Assembly (NCBI GenBank): GCA_002168075.1
Contig: NHCE01000005.1
Coordinates: 321,021 to 378,579 of the forward strand
Direction: 5' to 3'
DNA from: Rhizobiales bacterium TMED25
Lineage (GTDB): Bacteria > Pseudomonadota > Alphaproteobacteria > Rhizobiales > TMED25
Length of the DNA stretch: 57,559 nt
The notes below the pieces were generated by a model. It worked only from the letters and a program-made list of their open reading frames with translations, searched no databases and was not told the DNA's origin. This document shows positions 8,120 to 14,832 of the stretch, piece after piece (position 1 is the stretch's first letter; every line of letters begins with the position of its first letter). The position numbers and the translations under genes were made by a program.

Positions 8120-9025
8120 ATGTTAAATAAATTGAACTTAAATCATTCCATAATATTTTTGATCTTTTGTCTAGTATTAGTATCACTAGATTACTTTCGG
8201 TTAAATACTCTCCTTTACACATGTTTATTTTTAGTCATAACAATTGGGATATCTCATGGATCTCTAGATAATTTAAAAGGGAAAAAGCTACTTCAGTTAT
8301 ATAATATTAATAATATGGCCTATTTCTATTTGGGATACGTATTTTTGAGTTTATTTGTAATAATTTTTTGGTTATTTTTCCCAAGCCTACTTCTGATTTT
8401 ATTTTTAATTATTGCTTCTTACCATTTTGGGAAAGAAGACTCTGAATTTCTCTGTATATCAAAAGGTCTATTTTTTGATATTTTATTTTTCTTGAAAGGA
8501 AGCATAGTAATTTCAGCTCCACTAATATTTCAAAAATCAAAAACCCTAGAAATTTTTGATACAATAGGTATGAATACAGAATTAATAATCTTTTCGAGTG
8601 ATCTACTTGTAATTATTTTTGTCCTTTTAAGTATTCTCTCATCTTTTATTATTGTGAGCTCCGTAAGAAATTTATATGCACTTGTTCTTGTCCTAGATCT
8701 GATGGCTATTTTGGTATTAAATTACTTTTTACAACCACTTCTTGCATTCACACTTTATTTTTGTTTCTTGCATTCAATAAGGCATTCAATATCTTTGATG
8801 TATGAGTTAGACAAGAATCTTACAAAATCTATCCCAATATTTTTTAAAAAAAGTTTACCTCTTACTCTTCTTACAGGGGTCTTATTTGTTATTATATTTA
8901 TTTTATTGATGAGCGAGTATGATGTTAGCAATAGTATTAATAAAGTTGTATTCATTGGTCTTGCGGCACTTACCCTGCCACATATAACTCTTGAGTATAT
9001 ACTAGAGAAGAAAGCAGAAATTTAA
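8120..9025 (+). CDS. blh: beta-carotene 15,15'-dioxygenase Blh/Brp
   Basis: A 301-residue polytopic membrane enzyme that cleaves beta-carotene into two retinal molecules, the chromophore of the proteorhodopsin 4 kb upstream. Conserved histidine-containing blocks of the Brp/Blh family are present: ISHGSLDN (His46), SYHFGKEDSE, CFLHSIRHSI and a C-terminal LPHITLEYI. These histidines bind the catalytic iron. The start codon follows the crtY stop without a gap. It completes the retinal pathway. The roughly 95-bp region after it shows no clear hairpin terminator. Confidence 0.95.
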   Translation: MLNKLNLNHSIIFLIFCLVLVSLDYFRLNTLLYTCLFLVITIGISHGSLDNLKGKKLLQLYNINNMAYFYLGYVFLSLFVIIFWLFFPSLLLILFLIIASYHFGKEDSEFLCISKGLFFDILFFLKGSIVISAPLIFQKSKTLEIFDTIGMNTELIIFSSDLLVIIFVLLSILSSFIIVSSVRNLYALVLVLDLMAILVLNYFLQPLLAFTLYFCFLHSIRHSISLMYELDKNLTKSIPIFFKKSLPLTLLTGVLFVIIFILLMSEYDVSNSINKVVFIGLAALTLPHITLEYILEKKAEI

Positions 9026-9119
9026 CTCAGTAAAACCTTTGTCAAATATTTGAAACTAAATAGATTGTTAATTAATCTACTTTACAATTAAATTCGTAAT
9101 ATTTATGAGGATATTAGAA

Positions 9120-9527
9120 ATGCCAGATATTAATCCTAAAACATTAGTCAAGTTTGTTGAAAAGTTTTTATTAGCTGCAATTGCTATTTTAACAATTATA
9201 GCAACTGTCCAAGAGATATATAAGATATTTCTATCGGGACAAGTAAATCTTGCTGACCTACTCTTATTATTTATTTACACTGAAGTTCTTGGTATGATTG
9301 GTGTATTTTATTCAAGCAATAGAATACCAATAACCTTACCATTATTTATTGCAATGACTGCAATATCGAGGCTGATGATTCTTCAGGGAAAAGATATGGA
9401 AGCCTCAACACTTCTATATGAAGCAGGTGCAATTTTAATATTATCATTAGCCTGCTTAGCGGTGAGATTTAGACCAAGCAGACAATACGAATATCAGGGC
9501 GAACCTGTCGTAGAAAAAGAAGACTAA
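9120..9527 (+). CDS. psiE: PsiE-family phosphate-starvation-inducible membrane protein
   Basis: A 135-residue integral membrane protein with four predicted helices, matching the PsiE family. Visible signatures are the N-terminal VEKFLLAAIAILTIIAT helix and the internal FIYTEVLGMIGVFY and AISRLMIL segments. PsiE is induced by phosphate starvation in E. coli and its biochemical role is unknown. I prefer the ATG at 9120 because a GAGG lies 9 bases upstream; an in-frame ATG at 9105 has no such site. It lies immediately beside the displaced tRNA-Ala fragment that marks the edge of a Nudix/PPK2 segment. Confidence 0.85.
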   Translation: MPDINPKTLVKFVEKFLLAAIAILTIIATVQEIYKIFLSGQVNLADLLLLFIYTEVLGMIGVFYSSNRIPITLPLFIAMTAISRLMILQGKDMEASTLLYEAGAILILSLACLAVRFRPSRQYEYQGEPVVEKED

Positions 9528-9567
9528 TTTAAGCTTGGTGGAGCCAGGGGGGGGCTCGAACCCCCGA
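9527..9567 (-). repeat. displaced tRNA-Ala 3' end (att-like direct repeat, left copy)
   Basis: These 41 bases match 11171-11209, the 3' end of the intact tRNA-Ala with its T arm, acceptor strand, CCA and 9 bases beyond. The only difference is the G-run, 8 here against 6 in the functional gene. No D arm, anticodon arm or 5' acceptor strand follows, so it is not a working tRNA. The arrangement fits the original 3' end of the tRNA gene left behind after insertion of DNA at that site. Confidence 0.8.
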
Positions 9568-9636
9568 ACGAGTTACCCCGTCACAACTACTGATTGGTTA
9601 TCAGGAAAAGTGTGTCAGCGATTAATCAAAGGCTCA

Positions 9637-10131
9637 TCAAGCAACGATTTGATTGGATTGTAAAAAGTCAGAAAAATTTTTTTGCCAAAAATCTATAACA
9701 TATCGTACCCTAAGCTGTGTAGCATCAAGATAGTTTGACAGCTCAGTTTTGTTGACCCATCTGCATTCTGAGATGCCCTCTTCTATCTGGGGGGTAGTTG
9801 CATCATCTCCGCCTACATAACGCATTAGGTACCAATGCGTTTTCTTGAGGTATCGCAAATTATCGTGTCGGGTCGTATGCCAAGTCGATACCAATTTTCC
9901 CTGTATTGATAATTTATGAAAATCCAGCCCGGTTTCTTCTGCAACTTCGCGTAGTGCCGTTTTTTCTTTTGACTCTCCGCTCTCAATCCTGCCTTTGGGC
10001 ATATCCCACTTTTGACCTTTAAAGATTAATAAAAGGTTGTTCTCATCATTCAAAACTAACCCGCCGGCAGACTGAATTTTGGGCAGGCATAGACTATCAG
10101 ATAAATTTTTTGGATTATTAACTAACTCCAT
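9637..10131 (-). CDS. Nudix hydrolase
   Basis: A 164-residue pyrophosphohydrolase. The Nudix box is complete: Gly47, five residues, Glu53, seven residues, then REVAEETGL (61-69), giving all metal-binding glutamates. An N-terminal SAGGLVLNDENNLLLIFKG strand region precedes it and a DMPKGRIESGE turn leads into the box. Substrate cannot be read from sequence; the layout resembles small diadenosine-polyphosphate or nucleotide pyrophosphatases. It lies downstream of and codirectional with PPK2 inside the tRNA-flanked segment. Hydrolysis of nucleotide polyphosphates would fit alongside polyphosphate metabolism, but that is inference. Confidence 0.92.
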   Translation of the reverse strand: MELVNNPKNLSDSLCLPKIQSAGGLVLNDENNLLLIFKGQKWDMPKGRIESGESKEKTALREVAEETGLDFHKLSIQGKLVSTWHTTRHDNLRYLKKTHWYLMRYVGGDDATTPQIEEGISECRWVNKTELSNYLDATQLRVRYVIDFWQKNFSDFLQSNQIVA

Positions 10132-10221
10132 ATTTATTCCTTAGATGATTCGGGAAATAATAGCAAATTAATATTTGGGTTATAGTATGTAAATAAAATA
10201 CTCTCATTTATTTTTAAGATT

Positions 10222-11067
10222 TCAAGATAGTTCCTTGAGATCTCTGAGTTCTTGTAGAACAGAAAATTGTTGCAATGTTAAACCCCGGAATTTCACTCCA
10301 TTTACTTTAATACTATGGTTGGCCTTTATATCATCACCGGTTAGAGGGATGTAATCTTTACCTAAGAATTTTCGCACAAGATACAGCATGGAAGTTAATC
10401 GTGCTTCTAATTTTTCATTTCCATTGATGACAACCCACGGAGATATTTTTGAGGAAGTATGTTTAAACATTTGTTTCTTATATTCTGTGAAAACGTCCCA
10501 CTTTTTTCGGGCTCGAATGTCGGTATCTGAAATTTTCCAGTAACTTAAAGGATCATTTATTCGATTTTCTAGCCGATATAGCTGTGTTTCTGGATCTACA
10601 GAGAGGTAATATTTTATCACGATTAATCCTTTAGCAATATGATTGTGCTCCCATGTCAAAACTTTATTCATAAAATTTTGATATTTTCGATTTGAGCAAT
10701 AGTGCAACGTCGGTTCTATCAAAGCACGGGAATACCACGATCGATCAAAAAAAGTTATCTCACCAGGTTTTGGGAAATGCCGCTCATAACGCTGGAACCA
10801 GTTTTTTGATTCATGCTTTGTTGGAATGCCAAGTTCCAACGTTTTATAATATTTTGGTATCAGGTTTTCTGTAAAGCGTTTTATTGTGGAGCCTTTTCCG
10901 GCCGCATCTCGTCCTTCAAAAATAACAACTAGGCGCCATTTATTCTCTATTATTCTTTGTTGGATGTTTAACAGCTCCACTTGCAACCGCTTTTTTTCGT
11001 TTGTGTAAGCTGTGATGTCTACCCCTGCATATGGAGTTTCTATAGCTTTAATCTCTCTTAGCTTCAC
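10222..11067 (-). CDS. ppk2: polyphosphate kinase 2 family protein (PPK2)
   Basis: A 281-residue PPK2-family kinase that moves phosphate between polyphosphate and nucleotides. The Walker A is GRDAAGKGSTIKRF (52-65) and the Walker B region is EITFFDRSWYSRALIE (103-118), both with the family's exact wording. WFQRYERHFPKPGEI lies between them. The C-terminal third carries RKKWDVF and a lid-like basic region. The length matches single-domain PPK2. It is the first gene of the minus-strand pair in the tRNA-Ala-bounded segment. It is richer in GC than the surrounding genes, in keeping with transfer. Direction of reaction (NDP or NTP formation) is not determinable here. Confidence 0.94.
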   Translation of the reverse strand: MKLREIKAIETPYAGVDITAYTNEKKRLQVELLNIQQRIIENKWRLVVIFEGRDAAGKGSTIKRFTENLIPKYYKTLELGIPTKHESKNWFQRYERHFPKPGEITFFDRSWYSRALIEPTLHYCSNRKYQNFMNKVLTWEHNHIAKGLIVIKYYLSVDPETQLYRLENRINDPLSYWKISDTDIRARKKWDVFTEYKKQMFKHTSSKISPWVVINGNEKLEARLTSMLYLVRKFLGKDYIPLTGDDIKANHSIKVNGVKFRGLTLQQFSVLQELRDLKELS

Positions 11068-11170
11068 GCCAAAACTCCAATATCATAAACAATAAGTTTT
11101 ATTATACTATCAAAAAGTTTACAAAAATGTTACAGCAGGATGAAGGTATTTGGAAAGAGGATGAATTTCT

Positions 11171-11209
11171 ATTTAAGCTTGGTGGAGCCAGGGGGGCTCG
11201 AACCCCCGA
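11171..11209 (-). repeat. tRNA-Ala 3' end (att-like direct repeat, right copy)
   Basis: This is the right-hand copy of the 39-41 bp direct repeat, lying within and just beyond the intact tRNA-Ala gene. It includes the T loop, acceptor strand, CCA and 9 downstream bases ending in the AAGCTT-containing flank. It is identical to 9527-9567 apart from a two-base shorter G-run. Its position at the 3' end of a tRNA is the favoured integration site for tyrosine integrases. Confidence 0.8.
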
Positions 11210-11255
11210 CCTCTTCGCTGCCAGCGAAGCGCTCTCCCAGCTGAGCTATGGCCCC
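11180..11255 (-). tRNA. tRNA-Ala (GGC)
   Basis: A complete 76-base cloverleaf on the minus strand with encoded CCA. The acceptor stem GGGGCCA pairs with UGGCUCC and includes the G3:U70 wobble that identifies alanine tRNAs. The D arm reads AGCUCAGCUGGGAGAGC, the anticodon stem CUUCG/CGAAG encloses the loop CUGGCAG with anticodon GGC, and the T loop is UUCGAGC. Its 3' end is duplicated 1.6 kb away, marking it as an insertion site. Confidence 0.97.
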
Positions 11256-11319
11256 ATTTTCTCAAACATACCATAATTACTATTTAGATGCTATATGCTA
11301 AAGGTCACATATAAGGTAA

Positions 11320-11763
11320 TTAATTTTTCTTTTTGCAATAATTTGGCAATGGGAGCTTTTTTGATTCTATCGTTTCATATATTTTGTACCTACCATTGGA
11401 GTATTGCTCGCAGTCCCTAGCACAGTGATTTCCAACAATTATTTCTTGAAGGTTTTTACTTGAGTCACCAATATTGATATGACAAATACCAACAAATCTA
11501 TCGTATGTTTTTTCACCGGTTAATTTACAATTCACTGAGGTAGATTTCTTAATTATTGCCCTAACTAATTCCTTACAATACACATAAGAGCTGTGCCCAC
11601 GCTCAGCTGCAGAAATACCATTTAATCTAATTTTTTTATCACAAACCTTAATAGTATCTGCATCTATAACCTGAACTTGATTTGGGGTACACGAAATATT
11701 ATCAGCAAAACTCACTTCATGACTTATTAATGTGATAAATAAGATGCCAATTAATTTGTACAT
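11320..11763 (-). CDS. secreted SNase-like (thermonuclease family) protein
   Basis: A 147-residue protein with an N-terminal signal peptide (about residues 1-20, ending SFADN), so probably periplasmic. The core resembles staphylococcal nuclease: VIDADTIKV (32-40), IRLNGISAAE (45-54) and KTYDRFVGI (85-93). Asp36, Arg46, Glu54 and Arg89 fit catalytic or metal positions. The position usually occupied by the second calcium-binding aspartate (GIDAPE) is serine (Ser51). Six cysteines after the signal could form disulfides. It may be an active nuclease or a variant with altered metal use. It diverges from nth. Confidence 0.72.
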   Translation of the reverse strand: MYKLIGILFITLISHEVSFADNISCTPNQVQVIDADTIKVCDKKIRLNGISAAERGHSSYVYCKELVRAIIKKSTSVNCKLTGEKTYDRFVGICHINIGDSSKNLQEIIVGNHCARDCEQYSNGRYKIYETIESKKLPLPNYCKKKN

Positions 11764-11800
11764 TCCAAAATATCTTTAATGGTTTATAAATCTGGATATA

Positions 11801-11824
11801 ATATCTTAATTAATATCTTAATTA
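11801..11824 (+). repeat. 12-bp perfect tandem repeat in a divergent promoter region
   Basis: ATATCTTAATTA occurs twice back to back (11801-11812 and 11813-11824) between the divergent SNase-like gene and nth, ending 9 bases before the nth ATG. It could be a duplicated protein-binding site or a simple slippage product in AT-rich DNA. Confidence 0.45.
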
Positions 11825-11833
11825 TATTAAAAA

Positions 11834-12487
11834 ATGATCAAATCTGAGCGAGTAAAAATCATAATGAGAGTTTTGGATAGGATATATCCAAGCCCACCAA
11901 TTCCTCTTGACCATACAAATATATTTGAACTCTTAGTATCCGTACTTTTAAGTGCGCAATGCACAGATATAAGGGTTAATCAAGTAACTCCATCTTTATT
12001 TAAGCTCGCAAACAACCCATTTGATATGAAAAATATTGAACTTGAAACCATATATAATATAATCCGTCCTTGTGGTTTAGCTCCTCAAAAATCTAGAGCA
12101 ATAAAGGATTTATCAGATATTTTAGTAAGAGATCATGAGGGTCAGGTTCCAAGAACATACGATGAGCTAGAAGTTTTGCCGGGAGTGGGTCATAAAACTG
12201 CATCAGTTGTTATGTCTCAAGGACATGGCTATCCTGCATTTCCTGTCGATACCCATATTCATCGACTTGCCCAACGATGGGGCCTGACAAATGGAAGGAA
12301 TGTAGTTCAAACAGAAAAGGATCTCAAAAAATTATTCCCTGAAGAGTCATGGAACAAGTTACATCTTCAAATTATTTTTTATGGTCGTGAATATTGTAAA
12401 GCCAGATCTTGCTTTGGTATTGAGTGTGAGATTTGCACAAATTGTTATTCAAATAGAACAAAACCTATAAATATTAAAAAACCATAA
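11834..12487 (+). CDS. nth: endonuclease III (Nth), base-excision DNA glycosylase
   Basis: A 217-residue HhH-GPD glycosylase/AP lyase that removes oxidised pyrimidines. The helix-hairpin-helix LPGVGHKTASVV carries the catalytic Lys121, and PAFPVDTHIHRL carries the catalytic Asp139. The C-terminal iron-sulfur region has cysteines at 188, 193, 198, 201 and 204. The usual Nth spacing is C-x6-C-x2-C-x5-C, so the spacing here is atypical although there are enough cysteines for a [4Fe-4S] cluster. Length is normal for the family. It is divergent from the SNase-like gene and upstream of a pseudoazurin gene. Confidence 0.95.
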   Translation: MIKSERVKIIMRVLDRIYPSPPIPLDHTNIFELLVSVLLSAQCTDIRVNQVTPSLFKLANNPFDMKNIELETIYNIIRPCGLAPQKSRAIKDLSDILVRDHEGQVPRTYDELEVLPGVGHKTASVVMSQGHGYPAFPVDTHIHRLAQRWGLTNGRNVVQTEKDLKKLFPEESWNKLHLQIIFYGREYCKARSCFGIECEICTNCYSNRTKPINIKKP

Positions 12488-12520
12488 GAATTCTTATTAC
12501 ATTAACTAATCTTTCGTATG

Positions 12521-12537
12521 TTATGAATCGTTCATAA
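12521..12537 (+). promoter_or_regulatory. inverted repeat upstream of pseudoazurin, candidate operator
   Basis: TTATGAA, TCG, TTCATAA form a perfect 7-bp inverted repeat with a 3-base centre. It ends 36 bases before the pseudoazurin ATG, within a likely promoter position. The symmetry is that of a dimeric regulator site. It does not match the FNR/NnrR TTGAT-N4-ATCAA consensus. The regulator is unknown. Confidence 0.35.
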
Positions 12538-12573
12538 TACACTTAAATTTTAAAATAAATAAAGGAGTGTGTA

Positions 12574-13005
12574 ATGCGTATAATCACAGCGTCAATGGCC
12601 GTATTGTTTCTGACCGTTACTGTATCAGTTGCAGAAAATTTCAATATTGACATGTTAAACAAAAGAGATGATGGTCAAAAGATGGTATATTCAGAGGATG
12701 TACTCTATATCAAATCAGGCGATATGGTTACTTGGTTACCGACGTCAAAAGGCCATAATGTAGAATTCGTTGTAGGTCCCGATGCCGCAGATTTACCAAA
12801 GAAACCATCAAAAGTAAATAAAGAGTATACCCATACATTTACACAACCTGGCATTTATTTATATCAGTGTTCCCCTCATAAAAGTATGGGAATGATTGCT
12901 CTTATTGTGGTAGATGACGATACAACTAATATAGAGACTATAAAATCAACAAGGGTGTTTGGAAAAAGTAAGAAAAAGCTCGAAGAATTAACAACAGGTC
13001 TATAA
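12574..13005 (+). CDS. pseudoazurin (periplasmic blue copper protein)
   Basis: A 143-residue cupredoxin with an N-terminal signal peptide cut near residue 20 (SVAEN). The four copper ligands are spaced exactly as in pseudoazurins: His61 (GHNVE), Cys99, His102 and Met107, in YQCSPHKSMGMIAL. It should carry single electrons in the periplasm; characterised pseudoazurins donate to nitrite or nitrous oxide reductase, but none is in this window. A strong ribosome binding site (AAAGGAG) precedes the ATG, and an inverted repeat lies upstream. The tail after residue 118 is longer than usual and charged. Confidence 0.93.
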   Translation: MRIITASMAVLFLTVTVSVAENFNIDMLNKRDDGQKMVYSEDVLYIKSGDMVTWLPTSKGHNVEFVVGPDAADLPKKPSKVNKEYTHTFTQPGIYLYQCSPHKSMGMIALIVVDDDTTNIETIKSTRVFGKSKKKLEELTTGL

Positions 13006-13048
13006 AATATTTATTAGTTACTAGGTTTAACGCTATGAAGGGGAGTAG

Positions 13049-14032
13049 ATGAAGAATGTTGCTATCATAGGGGCTGGAATCTCTGGCTTAGCTCTAGCAA
13101 ATAAAATAGGGCATATTGCCAATGTCACAATTTTTGAAAAATCAAGAGGCTTTGGTGGCAGAGTCGCTACCAGGCGCGTGGATGACTTTTCTTTTGATCA
13201 CGGAGCTCAGTTCTTTAAAGTAAGAGACCCTGATTTTAAAGAATATATCAAACCTATGATAGAAGAAGGTATTATTGATATTTGGCGTGCACGTTTTGTA
13301 GAAATTGAAAAAGATAAGGTCATAAGCAGCAGGCTTTGGGGAGATGATCCAGCAAATTATATTGGGATACCATCTATGAGTTCAATTGGCAAATTTATGT
13401 CACAAAGTTTGAATATTAAGCTTTCTGAGCAAATAGCTAAAATAGAGAAACACGATATTTGGGAACTTTTTAATGAAGAAGGTGTTTCTCAAGGAAAATA
13501 TGATTGGGTTATATCTACAATCCCACCAGTACAATGTGTGCAATTATTCCCAAATATAAGAGATATATATAGCGATATAGAAAAACATGAGATGTCGGCA
13601 TGTTTCTCTTTGATGCTTGCCTTTGATGAGGATTTGAATTTAGATTTTGATGCTGCATTAGTAAAAGGTACAGACATTAGCTGGATTTCATGTAACTCAT
13701 CAAAACAAAGTAGGGGGAAAAAATATACAATTTTAGCACATTCTACTAATAAATGGGCGAGTGAATATATTAATCATGACAGAGATTGGGTTAAGGGTTA
13801 TCTGTGTAAAGAGCTTTCGAAAATTATTAAAAAAGATATTAGTGAGGCAACTTATACTGGTTTACAGGGTTGGCGATATGCGAATGCCAAAAAGCAAAAT
13901 GGACAAAAGTTTTTTATTGATAAGGAGCAAAATATCGCATTATGTGGTGATTGGTTTATTCAAGGTAGAATCGAGTCAGCTTATATTAGTGGTTCTCAAC
14001 TTGGAAATGAACTGACAAATGAACTAGCTTAG
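13049..14032 (+). CDS. FAD-dependent NAD(P)-binding oxidoreductase, renalase-like
   Basis: A 327-residue flavoprotein of the amine-oxidase/renalase-like group. The N-terminus has VAIIGAGISGLALANK (dinucleotide fold), then EKSRGFGGRVATRR and the FDHGAQFF block, all typical of the family. The C-terminal FAD-binding piece is IALCGDWFIQGRIESAYISG. Bacterial members oxidise off-pathway dihydro-isomers of NAD(P)H or remain uncharacterised. It is separated by 43 bp from pseudoazurin, with a GGGGAG ribosome binding site. It converges with the GST gene with no gap between stops. Confidence 0.85.
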   Translation: MKNVAIIGAGISGLALANKIGHIANVTIFEKSRGFGGRVATRRVDDFSFDHGAQFFKVRDPDFKEYIKPMIEEGIIDIWRARFVEIEKDKVISSRLWGDDPANYIGIPSMSSIGKFMSQSLNIKLSEQIAKIEKHDIWELFNEEGVSQGKYDWVISTIPPVQCVQLFPNIRDIYSDIEKHEMSACFSLMLAFDEDLNLDFDAALVKGTDISWISCNSSKQSRGKKYTILAHSTNKWASEYINHDRDWVKGYLCKELSKIIKKDISEATYTGLQGWRYANAKKQNGQKFFIDKEQNIALCGDWFIQGRIESAYISGSQLGNELTNELA

Positions 14033-14830
14033 TTATGCATTATCCCAATATTTTAATAATTTCGGAAATGCTTCCTTACCATTTTTTTCTCTTTGGGCGG
14101 CAGTAATATCCCCCCAATCATAAATTGCCTTTTTATAGGCAGGTCTAACACAAATTCTGTCGTACCAATCATCGAGATGCTTCAAATCTTTCCAAAGTGG
14201 TCTCATCATAAATGACTCGAGTCTATGCAAATAGACAACGAATGCTATATCAGATAGAGAATAGCTTGGACCAGAAAGCCATTCATTATTTTTTAGGTGG
14301 TCATTCATATCTTTCAGAAGAGATTTAAATTCTATTATTGCCTCCTCCAATAGTGGTGATTCAATTCCAAGCTCAATATTAATTTGATCATTTTTTTTTC
14401 GAACTTTGTCACGCATTTCTTTGTAGTATTTTTTTACTTGGGTTTGATCTTTTTTTTGTAAAATATGTCTATTAACTAGACAAACACCAATTGTTCTACT
14501 TGCTACATGAATACCTTCATCAATTTTTCTTATCCATAATCTCATCTGAGCAATATCCTTGGGGTCCTTTGGTCGTAAAGATGGATCTCCACCATATTTA
14601 TCTTCGAGATACTCAATGATTACTAATGACTCAGGAACAGCAATACCATCATCTATTATTACAGGTACAAGACCTTTGGGATTTAGCTCATAAAAATTTT
14701 TTGGAAGCTGGTCTATATCACCCAATGCAGTATCAACGATTACACTTTCCCAAGAAATTTTTTTTTCTTCCAAGTATAATCTTACCCTTTGAGCCGCACT
14801 TGTCCTATCATAGTGAAATAATGTGAGCAT
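14033..14830 (-). CDS. glutathione S-transferase family protein
   Basis: A 265-residue GST with a thioredoxin-fold N-terminus (residues 1-80: LTLFHYDRTSAAQRVRLYLE, NPKGLVPVIIDDG, PESLVIIEYLEDKYG) and an all-helical C-terminal domain. The NPKG.VPV and PESLVI...YLE segments hold the cis-proline and glutathione-binding Glu-Ser pair. The helical domain contains an unusually long charged stretch (about residues 125-155). The substrate is unknown. Its start is 2 bp after the stop of the codirectional aldehyde dehydrogenase, so the pair forms an operon, which suggests detoxification of electrophiles or aldehydes. Confidence 0.9.
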   Translation of the reverse strand: MLTLFHYDRTSAAQRVRLYLEEKKISWESVIVDTALGDIDQLPKNFYELNPKGLVPVIIDDGIAVPESLVIIEYLEDKYGGDPSLRPKDPKDIAQMRLWIRKIDEGIHVASRTIGVCLVNRHILQKKDQTQVKKYYKEMRDKVRKKNDQINIELGIESPLLEEAIIEFKSLLKDMNDHLKNNEWLSGPSYSLSDIAFVVYLHRLESFMMRPLWKDLKHLDDWYDRICVRPAYKKAIYDWGDITAAQREKNGKEAFPKLLKYWDNA

Positions 14831-14832
14831 AT

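Larger units (their letters stand above)
9527..11209. mobile_element. tRNA-Ala-flanked mini-island carrying Nudix and PPK2 genes
   Basis: A segment of about 1.6 kb bounded by direct repeats of the tRNA-Ala 3' end. It holds two minus-strand genes, a Nudix hydrolase and a PPK2 polyphosphate kinase. Base composition is visibly richer in G and C than in the neighbouring genes. No integrase or transposase gene is present. This is the normal footprint of tyrosine-recombinase insertion into a tRNA gene that regenerates the tRNA at one end. It could be a decayed island, a non-autonomous cassette, or the residue of a larger deletion. The mobile origin is inference; the repeat and gene content are seen directly. 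Confidence 0.6.

Noticed and set aside
9527-9640. Possible tmRNA (ssrA) 3' piece, since tmRNA and tRNA-Ala share the GGCTCCACCA end.
   Set aside because: No tag-coding region, pseudoknot or matching 5' acceptor strand is visible; one side is psiE and the other the Nudix gene. The match to the tRNA-Ala extends 9 bases beyond CCA, which points to a duplicated insertion site instead.
11129-11280. A plus-strand open frame across tRNA-Ala (GGARGARTPDLFAASEA).
   Set aside because: It is the antisense translation of the tRNA and a well-known annotation artefact.
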